This document shows, in pieces, positions 24,171 through 33,996 of a stretch of 64,000 nt of DNA; positions within the stretch are counted from its first letter, which is position 1, and every line of letters starts with the position of its first letter. A program made the translations under genes and the position numbers. The notes beneath the pieces are model-generated. The model was given only the letters and a program-made list of their open reading frames with translations. It searched no databases and was not told the DNA's origin. Source of the DNA: UBA8389 sp942493385 (GTDB lineage Bacteria > Bacteroidota > Bacteroidia > Bacteroidales > UBA1402); assembly GCA_942493385.1 (NCBI GenBank), contig OW818699.1:1612001-1676000 (forward strand), read 5' to 3'.

Positions 24171-27100
24171 ATGAAATGGAACTTATACCTTTTTTTTAAA
24201 ATTGTCCTTGTTGTACTTTTATTGAATTGGCAGTTGCCTATAAAGGCAGCACTCACCGACGGACTAATCCTTCATTACGATTTTGAATCCATAACCGATG
24301 CGAACGTTTACGATGTTTCGCATCACAGCATGGGTGGTGTGCTAGTAGGAAGCCCTGCATTGGTGGCAGGCAAATCTGGTACAGCCGTTTCATTTCCCAA
24401 TGCTACCGATTATTTGCAGATACCGGAGGGCTTGCTCAATGCGCAAACAAGTTTTTCGGTGGCGGCTTGGGTCAAAGTTAATTCGCTCAGTACTTGGTCC
24501 CGCATTTTTGATTTTGGTTCTGGAATGAACAATTACCTATTTCTTTCACCGCTTTCAGGCTCAGGCACAGTTCGTTTTGCCATCAAGAATGGCGGAGCCG
24601 AACAACTGGTTGAGTCCACTTCCGCCCTGGCGACCAACGAATGGGTACATGTAGTCGTGACGTTTGCTTGGGTGACATTGACCAACAAGGGCATCGGTAG
24701 GCTTTTTATCAATGGAGTCTTGGTTGGCACCAACGAGAATTTCACCATCAATCCGACCATGTTGCCACAGAACACACAAAACTACATAGCCAAATCGCAA
24801 TGGCCAGATCCAGGGCTGAACGGTATGGTGGACGATTTTCGCATCTATGACCGTATGTTGACCGATCAAGAAATCCTGGACATGAACGGTTACGATGCTA
24901 GCTTGATGGAGGCATACAACAGCATCAGCATTGCTGGCGACCTCACCAAGGTGACGAGCAATTTGAGTTTGCCTACGGTAGCAGGTTCGGCCAAAATTCC
25001 CATTGTTTGGTCCAGCTCCTCGCCCGATGTGGTTTCGACGACGGGGGTGGTCGTGCGGCCAATGTCTTTCGATACGAACGTCACGCTCACTGCACAAGTT
25101 TCGGTTGTGAAGGACGGCCAAACTATTACCTTAAAGAAGGTTTTCACCGTAACGGTGTTGGCAAGTTCCAGCATGCATTGGGAATCCATGATTCTGGAAA
25201 ACGATACATGGAAGTTTTTGGCTGCCACTTCGGAGCCTCCAACCACCTGGTATCAAAGTGGTTTTGATGATTCGGGATGGTTATCCGGTCCCGGCGGAAT
25301 TGGATACGATGACAATGATGACAATACCGTTGTCGGTGCTTGCAACTCCTTGTACCTGCGTAAGAAAGTCAATGTGGTCGATATAAGTAAGATTGACAAC
25401 CTGCTGTTGGATATCGATTACGACGATGCGTTCGTTTTATACATCAACGGTGTTGAATGTGCGCGTTCCACCAACATCGTGGGTGCACTTCCTGCTTACA
25501 ACAAAGCGTTGACAAGCGGACATGAAGCTTTGATGTATGCGGGTGGCTCACCGGTTCGTTTTCAGTTGAAGCAATCCATGTTGGTGAATGGGGCAAACAC
25601 CTTTGCGCTTCAGATTCTCAATGAAAAATTGGGCAGCAGCGACCTTTCTTCCCGAGTATTCATTCAGGTGCATCTACGCTCCACCGAGACAGTATACCAC
25701 ACGCCTCCAACCTGGTTTGTTGAACCGGCCGAACCTGTTTCGTTTGATAACAGCACGTTACCTTTCATCCTGCTGAACACCAATGGATTGGCCATACCCC
25801 AAAACAACAAGATCGTAGTCAACATGAAGGTGTTGAACAGTCTGACAGGTTTCAACAACATCAACGACACCACCTTTGAGTACAACGGGAAAATCGGCAT
25901 CGAGATTCGCGGAAACAGTTCTGCCGGTTTTGCAAAAAAGAGTTACACGGTCGAAACCAGGCTCGATGATACTACCAATATCAACGTCCCACTGCTTGGT
26001 TTGCCCAAAGAGAATGACTGGGTGTTTCATGGCCCGTATCCAGACAAGTCTCTGATGCGTAATGCATTGGCTTATCATCTTGGGAACTTGACCGGGAAGT
26101 GGTCGCCCAGAACCCGTTTTTTTGAGCTGTATTTAAATGGAACTTACCAAGGTGTTTACACGCTGGTCGAAAAGATCAAGATTGACAAGAACCGCATGAA
26201 TCTTGCCACGTTGGCACCTACCGACACGGTGGGCGATGAGTTGACTGGCGGTTATGTGTTCAAGTTGGACAGGCCGGAATCCACCGATGTGAATGGCCGG
26301 GATTACTGGATTTCGCCTTATCGGGCTTGGACTTCGCTTCAGCAACAGGAATATTTCCTGTTTCAAGACCCGGACGGGGTGGATCTGCACCCTAAACAGT
26401 TCAATTACATCAAGAACTGCATCACCGATTTTGAAAACGCCATGAACAGTACCAATTACAATGATAAGCTGTTGGGGTATCTACCCAAAATCGATTTCAG
26501 GTCGTTCGTGGATTATTACATCTTGACCGAACTTTCCCGCAATCTGGACGGTTACCGCATCAGCACGTTCATTCACAAAGATAAGGACAGCAAGGGCGGG
26601 AAAATCACGATGGGCCCGTATTGGGACTACGACATCAGCTTCGGCAATGCCAATTTCTTCGCCGCCGGTCAGACTTCCGGTTGGGTCATAGATGGCATGG
26701 GAAATGGGGACGGATATGCCATGCCGTTCTGGTGGCAAAAGTTCCGACTCGACCCGTATTTCAATGCCTTCCTGAAAGTGTATTGGAACGAATGGAAGGC
26801 GAATTACCTCAACACAACTTATCTGAACAACTACATCGACTCCTGTGCCAATGTGATGATTGATGCCCAAAAACGTAATTTCCAGAAATGGAACATATTA
26901 ACTACGTATGTTTGGCCCAACAACAGCGTTCCTGGTACGTATGCCGGTGAATTGAGTTATTTGAAAAACTGGTTGAGCGCGCGCATCACTTGGATGGACA
27001 GCCAGATACAGGCCATTACGGATGTGCCAGATAATATAACGACGCAAATCGTACCCATGGATCTGGTAACGTATCCGAATCCCTTTGTGGAACAGGTCAA

Positions 27101-27320
27101 TTTCAAATTTCACCTCACATCTGCAGCGAAGTTCGAACTACGCATTCACGACCTATTGGGCAGGACGGTCTATGTTTACGAGGAAACTATGGAACCAGGC
27201 TTGCATGAGTTTCCAGTTTCTGTTTCCCAACTAAGCATTGCCTCACCCATGTACCAGTATCAAGTCAAGCTGAACGGTGTAGTCAAAAAAACAGGCAAGT
27301 TGATTCGGAAAGGGATTTGA
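24171..27320 (+). CDS. CotH-kinase family protein with LamG domain and T9SS sorting signal
   Basis: This is a secreted protein of 1049 residues from the ATG at 24171 (MKWNLYLFFKIVLVVLLLNW, a signal peptide). In-frame ATGs at 24147 and 24159 are also possible. Order of parts: LamG/concanavalin-like domain (about 30-225), an Ig-like domain of the atrophied bacterial type (IVWSSSSPDVVSTTG), a beta-sandwich region with YDDAFVLYINGVE, and a CotH-like kinase domain (IEIRGNSSAGFAKKSYTVE, then NDWVFHGPYPDKSLMRN, ELYLNGTYQGVYTLVEKIK, GPYWDYDISFG). A C-terminal T9SS domain follows (TYPNPFVEQVNFKF to the end). CotH kinases phosphorylate spore-coat proteins in Bacillus; here a surface substrate or a glycan-related role is unknown. 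Confidence 0.88.
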   Translation: MKWNLYLFFKIVLVVLLLNWQLPIKAALTDGLILHYDFESITDANVYDVSHHSMGGVLVGSPALVAGKSGTAVSFPNATDYLQIPEGLLNAQTSFSVAAWVKVNSLSTWSRIFDFGSGMNNYLFLSPLSGSGTVRFAIKNGGAEQLVESTSALATNEWVHVVVTFAWVTLTNKGIGRLFINGVLVGTNENFTINPTMLPQNTQNYIAKSQWPDPGLNGMVDDFRIYDRMLTDQEILDMNGYDASLMEAYNSISIAGDLTKVTSNLSLPTVAGSAKIPIVWSSSSPDVVSTTGVVVRPMSFDTNVTLTAQVSVVKDGQTITLKKVFTVTVLASSSMHWESMILENDTWKFLAATSEPPTTWYQSGFDDSGWLSGPGGIGYDDNDDNTVVGACNSLYLRKKVNVVDISKIDNLLLDIDYDDAFVLYINGVECARSTNIVGALPAYNKALTSGHEALMYAGGSPVRFQLKQSMLVNGANTFALQILNEKLGSSDLSSRVFIQVHLRSTETVYHTPPTWFVEPAEPVSFDNSTLPFILLNTNGLAIPQNNKIVVNMKVLNSLTGFNNINDTTFEYNGKIGIEIRGNSSAGFAKKSYTVETRLDDTTNINVPLLGLPKENDWVFHGPYPDKSLMRNALAYHLGNLTGKWSPRTRFFELYLNGTYQGVYTLVEKIKIDKNRMNLATLAPTDTVGDELTGGYVFKLDRPESTDVNGRDYWISPYRAWTSLQQQEYFLFQDPDGVDLHPKQFNYIKNCITDFENAMNSTNYNDKLLGYLPKIDFRSFVDYYILTELSRNLDGYRISTFIHKDKDSKGGKITMGPYWDYDISFGNANFFAAGQTSGWVIDGMGNGDGYAMPFWWQKFRLDPYFNAFLKVYWNEWKANYLNTTYLNNYIDSCANVMIDAQKRNFQKWNILTTYVWPNNSVPGTYAGELSYLKNWLSARITWMDSQIQAITDVPDNITTQIVPMDLVTYPNPFVEQVNFKFHLTSAAKFELRIHDLLGRTVYVYEETMEPGLHEFPVSVSQLSIASPMYQYQVKLNGVVKKTGKLIRKGI

Positions 27321-27323
27321 TCT

Positions 27324-29039
27324 CTATTGATACCTATACAGCTTAACCCGCTGAATGGTATTTGTATACCCTTTGAATTGCAAGCCACTGCCGGATTGAT
27401 TCACTTCAGCGGCAGCGCCTAAATCGTACCGAAGTAGAATATCATCACCACTGAGCTTACGACCTGGAATCCAGTTTCCATTTTCGAACGTACCGGTTTC
27501 AACAGAAGCAAGTCCGGCTATGGGAGGACCTGGAGTGACTGGTGTAAAAATCACTTTGATGTCGTATCCTGAAATGAGGTATTCATCAGGGCCGAGGGCT
27601 ATAAAAATGCCGTAACCGAGTTCTGCCACCTGTTCCGGATTGCGACGGTTGCTCATGCGTTCCACGCTAATTTTGTAGTTTCCAAGTAAGATGTCTTGCG
27701 TTGGTTTTTGCGCATTCAACCAAGCTGCAGCGATGCTACCTTTGCCTTGGTGTTCCATAATGAGGGGCGATAATTGGCGCAAAGTTGCGTATGCTCTTGA
27801 AAGTGGCAGGTTTTCGATAACTTCTGGGTTTTTTGCGTCCATTCCTGGTCGTATGATCAGTAATCGGGCCGTATTGTCAATTCCAAAAGGCGAATAACCC
27901 ATGGATGCGTGTTGTCCGATGGCATAAAAAGCATTTGCCGCACCACCTAAATCACCTCTGGATTCTGGAACAAACAAAGGATTTCCGTTTCGGCTGAATA
28001 GGGCAACCCATTCATCAAAATTGGGTAAATAGATATCCGGTGCATTAAAATCGATGGAGGTCGCACCTGCCTTCCAGATGTCCATGGTCAAGGGTTCGGG
28101 ACCACCGCTAGGATAATCGCCTGGACCCTTGTCTTCCGGTTGGACTATCCAGGAATTGGTAAATACCGGCAATGGGTATTCGGCTTTGCCGGCTTCAGCC
28201 ATTTTATCCATGTATTGTGCATAGTTCCAGGCCATAAAGAGTTCGTCCGTTGACATGCCAACTCCAAAAACTTCTTCCCATGTTCCGGAAGTCTTCGATC
28301 CAGCTGTTTCCCAAACTTTACGGAGTTCAGGCAGAAGGGTGATTTTGTTGGTTTGGAGATAATCCATCAGAGCCTTTGGTACTTCCTTTGCAAATGCTTC
28401 ATTTGCAGGCTTGCTCCGGTCACGGGAATCGCCGAGGACACCAACTTCATTTTGAAGCTGCATCATGATGACGGTTTTCTTTTTGGAATCCACTTCGCGT
28501 AGGTGGCGCATGAAAGCGGTATAGGCTCGAGTATCGTAAACCCTGTTGGTGTCGTTCAACGCCGTCAGTATTTCGAGTGACTTGCCACTTTTTATCTGAA
28601 CGCGCGGAAAACGTTTTTGATCCGACTTCACCCATGCTGGAACAAAACTGGAGATACCGTTCTTCCAACTGCCGAACCATAAAAAGACCACACGCAGGTC
28701 GTGTTTGCGCGCACCTTCCAAAAGTCCGTCCACGAGCGAAAAGTCTAATTTTCCTTCTTCGGGTTCCACCCAAGCCCAGGCAACTGCCACCAAGACCGTA
28801 TTCAGGTTCATCTTTGTGAGTTTGGGCCAAATGGTATCCATATATGCCAAGCTGGAGGAGGCTGTATTGGAAACTTCGCCACCCAAAATCAAATAGGGCT
28901 TGTCGTCTACTATCAATTGCGTCGCTGTGCCTTGTTTCTGGAGATGCGGCAAGCTTTGTTTGTCTTTTGAAGTACACGAAAGGGTGGCAAAAACAAGCAT
29001 GCACCATGCTGCGCCTCGAAGCAAAGAAAATCGTTTCAT
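27324..29039 (-). CDS. GH35-like / DUF5597 glycoside hydrolase lipoprotein
   Basis: This 571-residue lipoprotein (lipobox ATLSC, Cys22) has a TIM-barrel glycosidase domain resembling GH35 and GH42 beta-galactosidases: ILGGEVSNTASSS, LNTVLVAVAWAWVEPEEG, proposed acid/base Glu198 in QLQNEVGVLGD, and proposed nucleophile Glu359 in PLFVPESRGD. The C-terminal part fits DUF5597, found in such Bacteroidota enzymes. It probably removes beta-linked galactose or a related sugar at the cell surface. It ends the three-gene operon with the CBM9/PKD and lipocalin-like proteins, 7 bases apart, and stops 3 bases from the convergent CotH gene. Confidence 0.88.
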   Translation of the reverse strand: MKRFSLLRGAAWCMLVFATLSCTSKDKQSLPHLQKQGTATQLIVDDKPYLILGGEVSNTASSSLAYMDTIWPKLTKMNLNTVLVAVAWAWVEPEEGKLDFSLVDGLLEGARKHDLRVVFLWFGSWKNGISSFVPAWVKSDQKRFPRVQIKSGKSLEILTALNDTNRVYDTRAYTAFMRHLREVDSKKKTVIMMQLQNEVGVLGDSRDRSKPANEAFAKEVPKALMDYLQTNKITLLPELRKVWETAGSKTSGTWEEVFGVGMSTDELFMAWNYAQYMDKMAEAGKAEYPLPVFTNSWIVQPEDKGPGDYPSGGPEPLTMDIWKAGATSIDFNAPDIYLPNFDEWVALFSRNGNPLFVPESRGDLGGAANAFYAIGQHASMGYSPFGIDNTARLLIIRPGMDAKNPEVIENLPLSRAYATLRQLSPLIMEHQGKGSIAAAWLNAQKPTQDILLGNYKISVERMSNRRNPEQVAELGYGIFIALGPDEYLISGYDIKVIFTPVTPGPPIAGLASVETGTFENGNWIPGRKLSGDDILLRYDLGAAAEVNQSGSGLQFKGYTNTIQRVKLYRYQ

Positions 29040-29046
29040 AGTTCGT

Positions 29047-30120
29047 TTATTTTAGTGCGACATCCCAAACCTTTGCCCTTCGTGATTTTCCGTCTGGGCC
29101 TTCAATATATAAGGTGACAATGTATCGGCCTCCCTTTGCGTAAGTATGGATCGGGTTTTGTTCGGCAGAAGTCGTTCCGTCGCCAAAGTCCCATTTCCAG
29201 GAAGTGATTTTACCTTCGGATAGATCTTGAAAAGCAACCAATCTACGATCCATATCCAATATTTTGAACGACCAGTTGGCATCCATTTTTTTGCGGAACT
29301 GTGGCTCCATGGGCATGGGTCTGGCTTTTCGCAAATAGGTGGCGTTGCCATACATTTTGTGCATGTTGGAAATGTTCCAGAAGCCGTGATTCCCTTTGGC
29401 ATTGACATCGTCGTAATCGATAACCGCCCAGCACAAGCCAATAATCTTGTTTTCACGAAGGACCGATTCAACAGCACGTGAAGGACCTTCGGGTCCAGCG
29501 TAATCAAAGGGCGTTACCCAGAATTCCAGCGTTAGCTTGCCAGATTCTCCGGGTTTGAAGTTGTACGAATAGGCGGCATTTGCCCAAGGTAATTCCTTGA
29601 TCCATGGCTGACAACCCCAGGCAAGACACCAGTCCTGACCTTCGGCCGGGGTATAGATGTGGTAATTTTGGGCCTGAACACCGTGAAAAGAGGCGTACGC
29701 TTCCCACGGGTCAATTCGTGATTTGTTCGAATGCGCTTCTTCTGCTAGTGGACCTCCTGAGAAATCTCCGTCCACAACCACTTCAAAGATGTCGTGGTGC
29801 AGGTCTGTTCGGGAGAAATCCCAGTAATTGTCATACGCCTCATACAGGAAATACAGCCTGTTTATTCCTTTCACCCAGCCTACGCGCACCCTGATGTTCA
29901 GGTCGTTGGTATCCAGCTTGGCGAACCGACCACCATCTTCTGAGAGCTGGTCACTGCCAACGATGTAGCTTTGGGGAACCATGTCCCAGTCGCTGGTTTT
30001 GCCATCGATGCAAGGTATTTTGTCAGCCGGAAACTGAAATATATTAATGGTGCTGTCTGGGATTTGGGCAAAACTGTTTGCTGCAAAAAGCAACAAAATG
30101 AACAGTACTGTTTTCCTCAT
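29047..30120 (-). CDS. CBM9-like and PKD-domain secreted protein
   Basis: This 357-residue protein has a signal peptide (MRKTVLFILLLFAANSFA). An N-terminal carbohydrate-binding family 9-like beta-sandwich follows (about 25-265; DGKTSDWDMVPQSY, RVGWVKGINRLYFLYEAYD, DIFEVVVDGDFSGG). A C-terminal PKD domain (about 285-357) has the hallmark WKWDFGDGTTSAEQNPIHTY. No catalytic residues are evident, so it probably binds a polysaccharide or assists the GH35-like enzyme encoded 7 bases downstream. The target sugar is unknown. Confidence 0.85.
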   Translation of the reverse strand: MRKTVLFILLLFAANSFAQIPDSTINIFQFPADKIPCIDGKTSDWDMVPQSYIVGSDQLSEDGGRFAKLDTNDLNIRVRVGWVKGINRLYFLYEAYDNYWDFSRTDLHHDIFEVVVDGDFSGGPLAEEAHSNKSRIDPWEAYASFHGVQAQNYHIYTPAEGQDWCLAWGCQPWIKELPWANAAYSYNFKPGESGKLTLEFWVTPFDYAGPEGPSRAVESVLRENKIIGLCWAVIDYDDVNAKGNHGFWNISNMHKMYGNATYLRKARPMPMEPQFRKKMDANWSFKILDMDRRLVAFQDLSEGKITSWKWDFGDGTTSAEQNPIHTYAKGGRYIVTLYIEGPDGKSRRAKVWDVALK

Positions 30121-30127
30121 TTAACCC

Positions 30128-30637
30128 TTATTTTGCTTTGTCGTAGACACAAGTTGATTTCATGTCACCGTTCGGGGTGGTGAAGGAAATTTCCATGGTG
30201 AGTGTCTTGGAATCGTCGCTTAGTTTCAATGTTTCTGACGATTTCATTTCATTTGTTTCGCCATCCCTTTCAAAAAGTGTGACTGAATTGATGGTCAGAA
30301 CCTTTCCATCAGCCGACCAAGTTACCGTGGATTTGCGTTTCATGGTTTGAAAAAAGAGGTTTTCGCATTCTTTTCCGTCCAATGTATAGGCTACTTTGGA
30401 AATCATGTCTTCCCCATCTTGTCCTTTGTAAGTACTTTCGATACTCAATTTAAGATCATCTTGGGTTGCAGTCATTTTGGCGGCACCCATGCGAAAACCG
30501 TTTTCAGGCATCGGACTTTTCACTTCATTTAGCGTCCAACTTCCTGCAAAATTTGATTTTTGGGCAGTGACAACAGCTGTGCTCAGTAAAAACAAACAGG
30601 CCAGCAAACCGATTGTTAAATTCATAACATTTTTCAT
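30128..30637 (-). CDS. lipocalin-like secreted protein
   Basis: With the ATG at 30637 (MKNVMNLTIGLLACLFLLST) this is a 169-residue exported protein with signal peptide ending VVTAQ. An ORF extension to 30685 is rejected because it precedes the signal peptide. The mature part has an N-terminal FAGSWTLNEVKSP, like the GxW strand of lipocalin/calycin folds, followed by regular beta strands. It opens the operon with the CBM9/PKD and GH35-like genes. It may bind a small hydrophobic ligand. The function is unknown. Confidence 0.75.
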   Translation of the reverse strand: MKNVMNLTIGLLACLFLLSTAVVTAQKSNFAGSWTLNEVKSPMPENGFRMGAAKMTATQDDLKLSIESTYKGQDGEDMISKVAYTLDGKECENLFFQTMKRKSTVTWSADGKVLTINSVTLFERDGETNEMKSSETLKLSDDSKTLTMEISFTTPNGDMKSTCVYDKAK

Positions 30638-30811
30638 AGTTGTGTGTTTAGATTGATGTAATAGTAAGGGACCCGAAATGTACAATTTTTTTTAATGTTC
30701 AATTGTATCGCAAACGTTTTTTATTAAAAATTCAATTGAATGGATTTTTTTGTTTCGTAAAAATTGGTATATTAGCTATCATTTCTCTAGTCCATCAGCT
30801 AAATTGAAATC

Positions 30812-32578
30812 ATGGAAGACATGCTGGGGTTTCTGGATATGCGTACCATCTTTTTCACGATGGTCTTAACGTATTTTGTCTGTGCGCTGGTGATGCTCCT
30901 TTTATGGAAGCAAAACCACAAACGATTGGATGGCATCACCTACTGGGTAGCCGACTTTACACTTCAAACAATCACGGTTTTATTAATCGTACTTCGAGGC
31001 GGAATTCCGGATTGGCTTTCAATCGGTGTTGCCAATATGCTCTCAATGACCGGTATTTACTTGGGATTCCTGGGTTTAGAGAAGTTTTTTCATTTAAAGA
31101 GTTCACAAGTACATAATTATCTGTTGTTGCTCCTTTTTCCCATACTCATTTTCTGGACGATCTATGGTGTACAGGATTTGGCGCTTCGAAATCTGATCAT
31201 CAGTATCTTCTCGTTTCTGTTTTGCATCCAATGTGTTTGGCTCGTGTTTTTTAGGGTTCAGCAATGGAAATCTCAAACGACGATTTTGGTAGGATTGTCA
31301 TTTGCAGGATATTGTTTTGTTGATGTGATCAGAATAGTTGATTATTTTGTCAATGAACATTCGTTGAACGACTATTTAAAAGCCGGAACTTTCGAGGATT
31401 TTGTCATGTTGTCTTTCGAGATGTTGTTTATCTTGCTCACCTTTGGTCTTGCGCTCATGTTCAACAAAAGGTTACTGAACGATATTTCCGTACAGGAAGA
31501 AAAGTTCTCAAAAGCATTTCACACGTCACCCTACGCCATTTCTTTGACACGCATGTCGGATGGTCAAATTTTGGAGATCAATGATACGTTTCAGCGATTT
31601 GTAGGTTATAAAGCCCAAGATATCATTGGTCAAAACACTCTTCTTTTGGGTTTTTGGGAAAATCCCGATGATCGTGCCTTCGTTTTGAATGAGCTTACCA
31701 AAAATCGAGTGGTTCGGGATATGGAATTCAATTTCAGAAAAAAGAATGGAGATCGTTTATACGGTCTATTTTCTGCTGAAATCTTGAACGTAAATGGTGA
31801 AGCATGCATTCTTTCCAGCGTTAACGATATTTCAAAACGGAAAAAGGCAGAAGAGGAACTTAAGGTCAGTGAGGCCAAATTCAAGGAATTGAATGCAACG
31901 AAGGACAAGTTTTTCTCCATCATAGCGCACGACTTGAGGAGCCCGTTCAGCAGTATTTTGGGATTTAGTGAACTCATGATTGACAGCATTCGCGAAAAAG
32001 AGTATGAACGGGTCGAAGAATTTGCTACGATCATTCATAAATCGACCACCAGCACGATGGATTTGCTTATGAATTTGCTGGAATGGTCGCGTTCACAGAC
32101 TGGCAGGTTGGATTTCTCTCCCGAATACTTCGAACTAAAAGTATTGACTAATGAGGTTATCGGCCTTTTCAGTCAGTCCGCCATTCAAAAAACGATTGAC
32201 CTGAAAATGGACCAATTCCCGAATGCTACGGTTTTTGCAGATCGGCTTTTAGTGAGTACCATCCTTAGGAACTTGATTTCTAACGCCATCAAATTCACAC
32301 AACCTGGTGGTGAAATAAAAATGTCTGCCAAACAACAAGAAAATCAACTTGTTGTAAGTGTTTGTGACAATGGCACAGGAATTAAGAAGGAAGATCAAAA
32401 GAAGCTGTTTCTCATTGAAGAAAGCTATTCCAAAATCGGGACCCAAAACGAAATGGGCACTGGACTGGGATTATTGCTTTGCAAGGAATTTGTCGAAAAG
32501 CATGGAGGAAGATTATGGGTGGATAGCACACCTGATGTTGGCAGCACTTTTTACTTTACACTACCCACAAGCCTTTAA
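30812..32578 (+). CDS. membrane PAS sensor histidine kinase
   Basis: This is a 588-residue hybrid-less histidine kinase. Seven membrane helices (about 12-32, 41-61, 69-88, 103-120, 124-148, 156-178, 197-216) form the sensor, followed by a PAS domain (about 228-345; GQILEINDTFQRFVGY). The HisKA dimer domain has the phosphoaccepting His373 in SIIAHDLRSPFSS. The HATPase domain has an N box (NLISNAIKFT), G1 (CDNGTGIKKEDQ) and G2 (GTGLGLLLCKEF). No response regulator is next to it, so its partner is elsewhere. It is followed after 14 bases by the rhamnose mutarotase gene and may be cotranscribed with it. Confidence 0.93.
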   Translation: MEDMLGFLDMRTIFFTMVLTYFVCALVMLLLWKQNHKRLDGITYWVADFTLQTITVLLIVLRGGIPDWLSIGVANMLSMTGIYLGFLGLEKFFHLKSSQVHNYLLLLLFPILIFWTIYGVQDLALRNLIISIFSFLFCIQCVWLVFFRVQQWKSQTTILVGLSFAGYCFVDVIRIVDYFVNEHSLNDYLKAGTFEDFVMLSFEMLFILLTFGLALMFNKRLLNDISVQEEKFSKAFHTSPYAISLTRMSDGQILEINDTFQRFVGYKAQDIIGQNTLLLGFWENPDDRAFVLNELTKNRVVRDMEFNFRKKNGDRLYGLFSAEILNVNGEACILSSVNDISKRKKAEEELKVSEAKFKELNATKDKFFSIIAHDLRSPFSSILGFSELMIDSIREKEYERVEEFATIIHKSTTSTMDLLMNLLEWSRSQTGRLDFSPEYFELKVLTNEVIGLFSQSAIQKTIDLKMDQFPNATVFADRLLVSTILRNLISNAIKFTQPGGEIKMSAKQQENQLVVSVCDNGTGIKKEDQKKLFLIEESYSKIGTQNEMGTGLGLLLCKEFVEKHGGRLWVDSTPDVGSTFYFTLPTSL

Positions 32579-32592
32579 TTTATTTTTAAATC

Positions 32593-32964
32593 ATGGAAAC
32601 AGTACTAGTTAGATCTTACCCTACACCATATAAACGCTTTTGTTTGGCATTGGATTTGAAAAACGATCCGGCTTTAATACAAGAATACTTGAAATACCAT
32701 TCTCCGGAAGGTTTTTGGAACGTCATTGGCGAGGGCATCAAAAAATCAGGTGTGGAAATCATGGACATTTACAACGTGGACAACCGTTTGTTCATGATTT
32801 GCGAAATGCCTGTCGAAGTTGGTTTTGAGGAGGCTTGGACAAAAATGGGTACCTACGAACGGCAAGCAGAATGGGGTGCGCTGATGAATTCGTTTCAGCA
32901 AGCCTTGCCTGGGCATAAACTGGAATGGGTCATGATGAAACGGGTCTATCAAAATCCGGAATAA
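32593..32964 (+). CDS. L-rhamnose mutarotase family protein
   Basis: This 123-residue protein of the RhaM/dimeric alpha-beta barrel family interconverts anomers of L-rhamnose or a related 6-deoxy sugar such as L-fucose. Family features are YKRFCLALDLKNDPALIQEY, the catalytic-type His36 in YHSPEGFWNVIG, EIMDIYNVDNRLFMICEMP and the C-terminal LEWVMMKRVY. It lies 16 bases upstream of a URO-D-like methyltransferase. The rest of a rhamnose or fucose pathway is absent from the window, so the actual sugar is uncertain. Confidence 0.88.
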   Translation: METVLVRSYPTPYKRFCLALDLKNDPALIQEYLKYHSPEGFWNVIGEGIKKSGVEIMDIYNVDNRLFMICEMPVEVGFEEAWTKMGTYERQAEWGALMNSFQQALPGHKLEWVMMKRVYQNPE

Positions 32965-32980
32965 GTATAAAATATCCTGC

Positions 32981-33985
32981 ATGATCGATATGAAAAGTTG
33001 GATACACCAACAACGAACGAATGGTGTAAGAATAAGTATTCCAATCATGACCCATCCGGGCATAGAAATGATTGGAAAGAGTGTCAAGGATGCGGTTCAG
33101 AATGGTGAGGTCCATGCGCAAGCCATTAAAAAATTGGCTGAGGTTTATCCTTCTGCAGCCACGACTGTCATCATGGATCTGACATTGGAAGCGGAAGCTT
33201 TTGGATGCCAAATTGAATTTCAAGAAAACGACATGCCCCATGTTCTGGGCCGATTATTGACTAGTACCGAGGATATTGAAAAACTTATTGTGCCTGATTT
33301 GACGGCCGGTCGAATGTCCGAATATCTGAAGGCCAATAAGTTGACTGTTGCGCTGGGAATTGACAAACCGGTTTTGGCAGGCGTAATCGGGCCTTTTTCA
33401 TTGGCAGGCAGGCTCTACGATGTGTCTGAAATCATGATGGCCTGTTACATCGAACCTGATGCCGTCTTCTTATTGCTCGATAAGTGCACCGAATTCATCA
33501 TCACCTATTGTCGCGAACTGAAGGCAATTGGTTGTTCAGGCGTTGTCGTTGCCGAACCAGCGGCTGGATTGTTGTCCAATGAGGATTGTCAGACGTTTTC
33601 GTCCGAATATGTGAAGCGTTTGGTCACCGAGTTGCAGGATGATTCGTTTACCATCATACTTCACAACTGTGGAAATAAAGGCCACTGTACCGATGCCATG
33701 CTTTATACTGGTGCGAACGCCTACCATTTTGGAAACGTCATCGATATGGTTGAAACGTTGAAAGTCTGTCCAAAAGACAAATTGATATTGGGAAACGTCG
33801 ATCCGGTTGGTGTTATGAAAATGAAAACCCCTTCCGAAATCAAAGCCTACATTTCCGATTTATTGAATGAGACGGCTGAATTCCAAAACTTTGTCCTTTC
33901 AACGGGTTGCGATTTGCCTCCCCATGTGCCTGCGGAAAACATACATGCATTTTTCGAAGCGTTGGACGACTTCAACAATAGGTAA
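32981..33985 (+). CDS. uroporphyrinogen decarboxylase-family protein, MtaA/MtbA-like
   Basis: This 334-residue protein has the URO-D/methylcobamide methyltransferase barrel: GVIGPFSLAGRLYD, VVAEPAAGLLSNE. The zinc-site pattern of MtaA/MtbA-type methyltransferases is His228-x-Cys230 in LHNCGNKG plus Cys310 in STGCDLPPHVP. True heme-pathway HemE proteins lack this His-Cys-Cys set, so it is more likely a corrinoid- or thiol-dependent methyltransferase than HemE. It follows the rhamnose mutarotase by 16 bases. The methyl donor and acceptor are unknown, and no corrinoid protein is nearby. Confidence 0.85.
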   Translation: MIDMKSWIHQQRTNGVRISIPIMTHPGIEMIGKSVKDAVQNGEVHAQAIKKLAEVYPSAATTVIMDLTLEAEAFGCQIEFQENDMPHVLGRLLTSTEDIEKLIVPDLTAGRMSEYLKANKLTVALGIDKPVLAGVIGPFSLAGRLYDVSEIMMACYIEPDAVFLLLDKCTEFIITYCRELKAIGCSGVVVAEPAAGLLSNEDCQTFSSEYVKRLVTELQDDSFTIILHNCGNKGHCTDAMLYTGANAYHFGNVIDMVETLKVCPKDKLILGNVDPVGVMKMKTPSEIKAYISDLLNETAEFQNFVLSTGCDLPPHVPAENIHAFFEALDDFNNR

Positions 33986-33996
33986 GTAATCTTAGA

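Noticed and set aside
30749..30775. Promoter of the histidine kinase gene
   Set aside because: TTTG and TATATTAG are present, but the -7 box has one mismatch and the spacing is only 15 bases; too weak to list.
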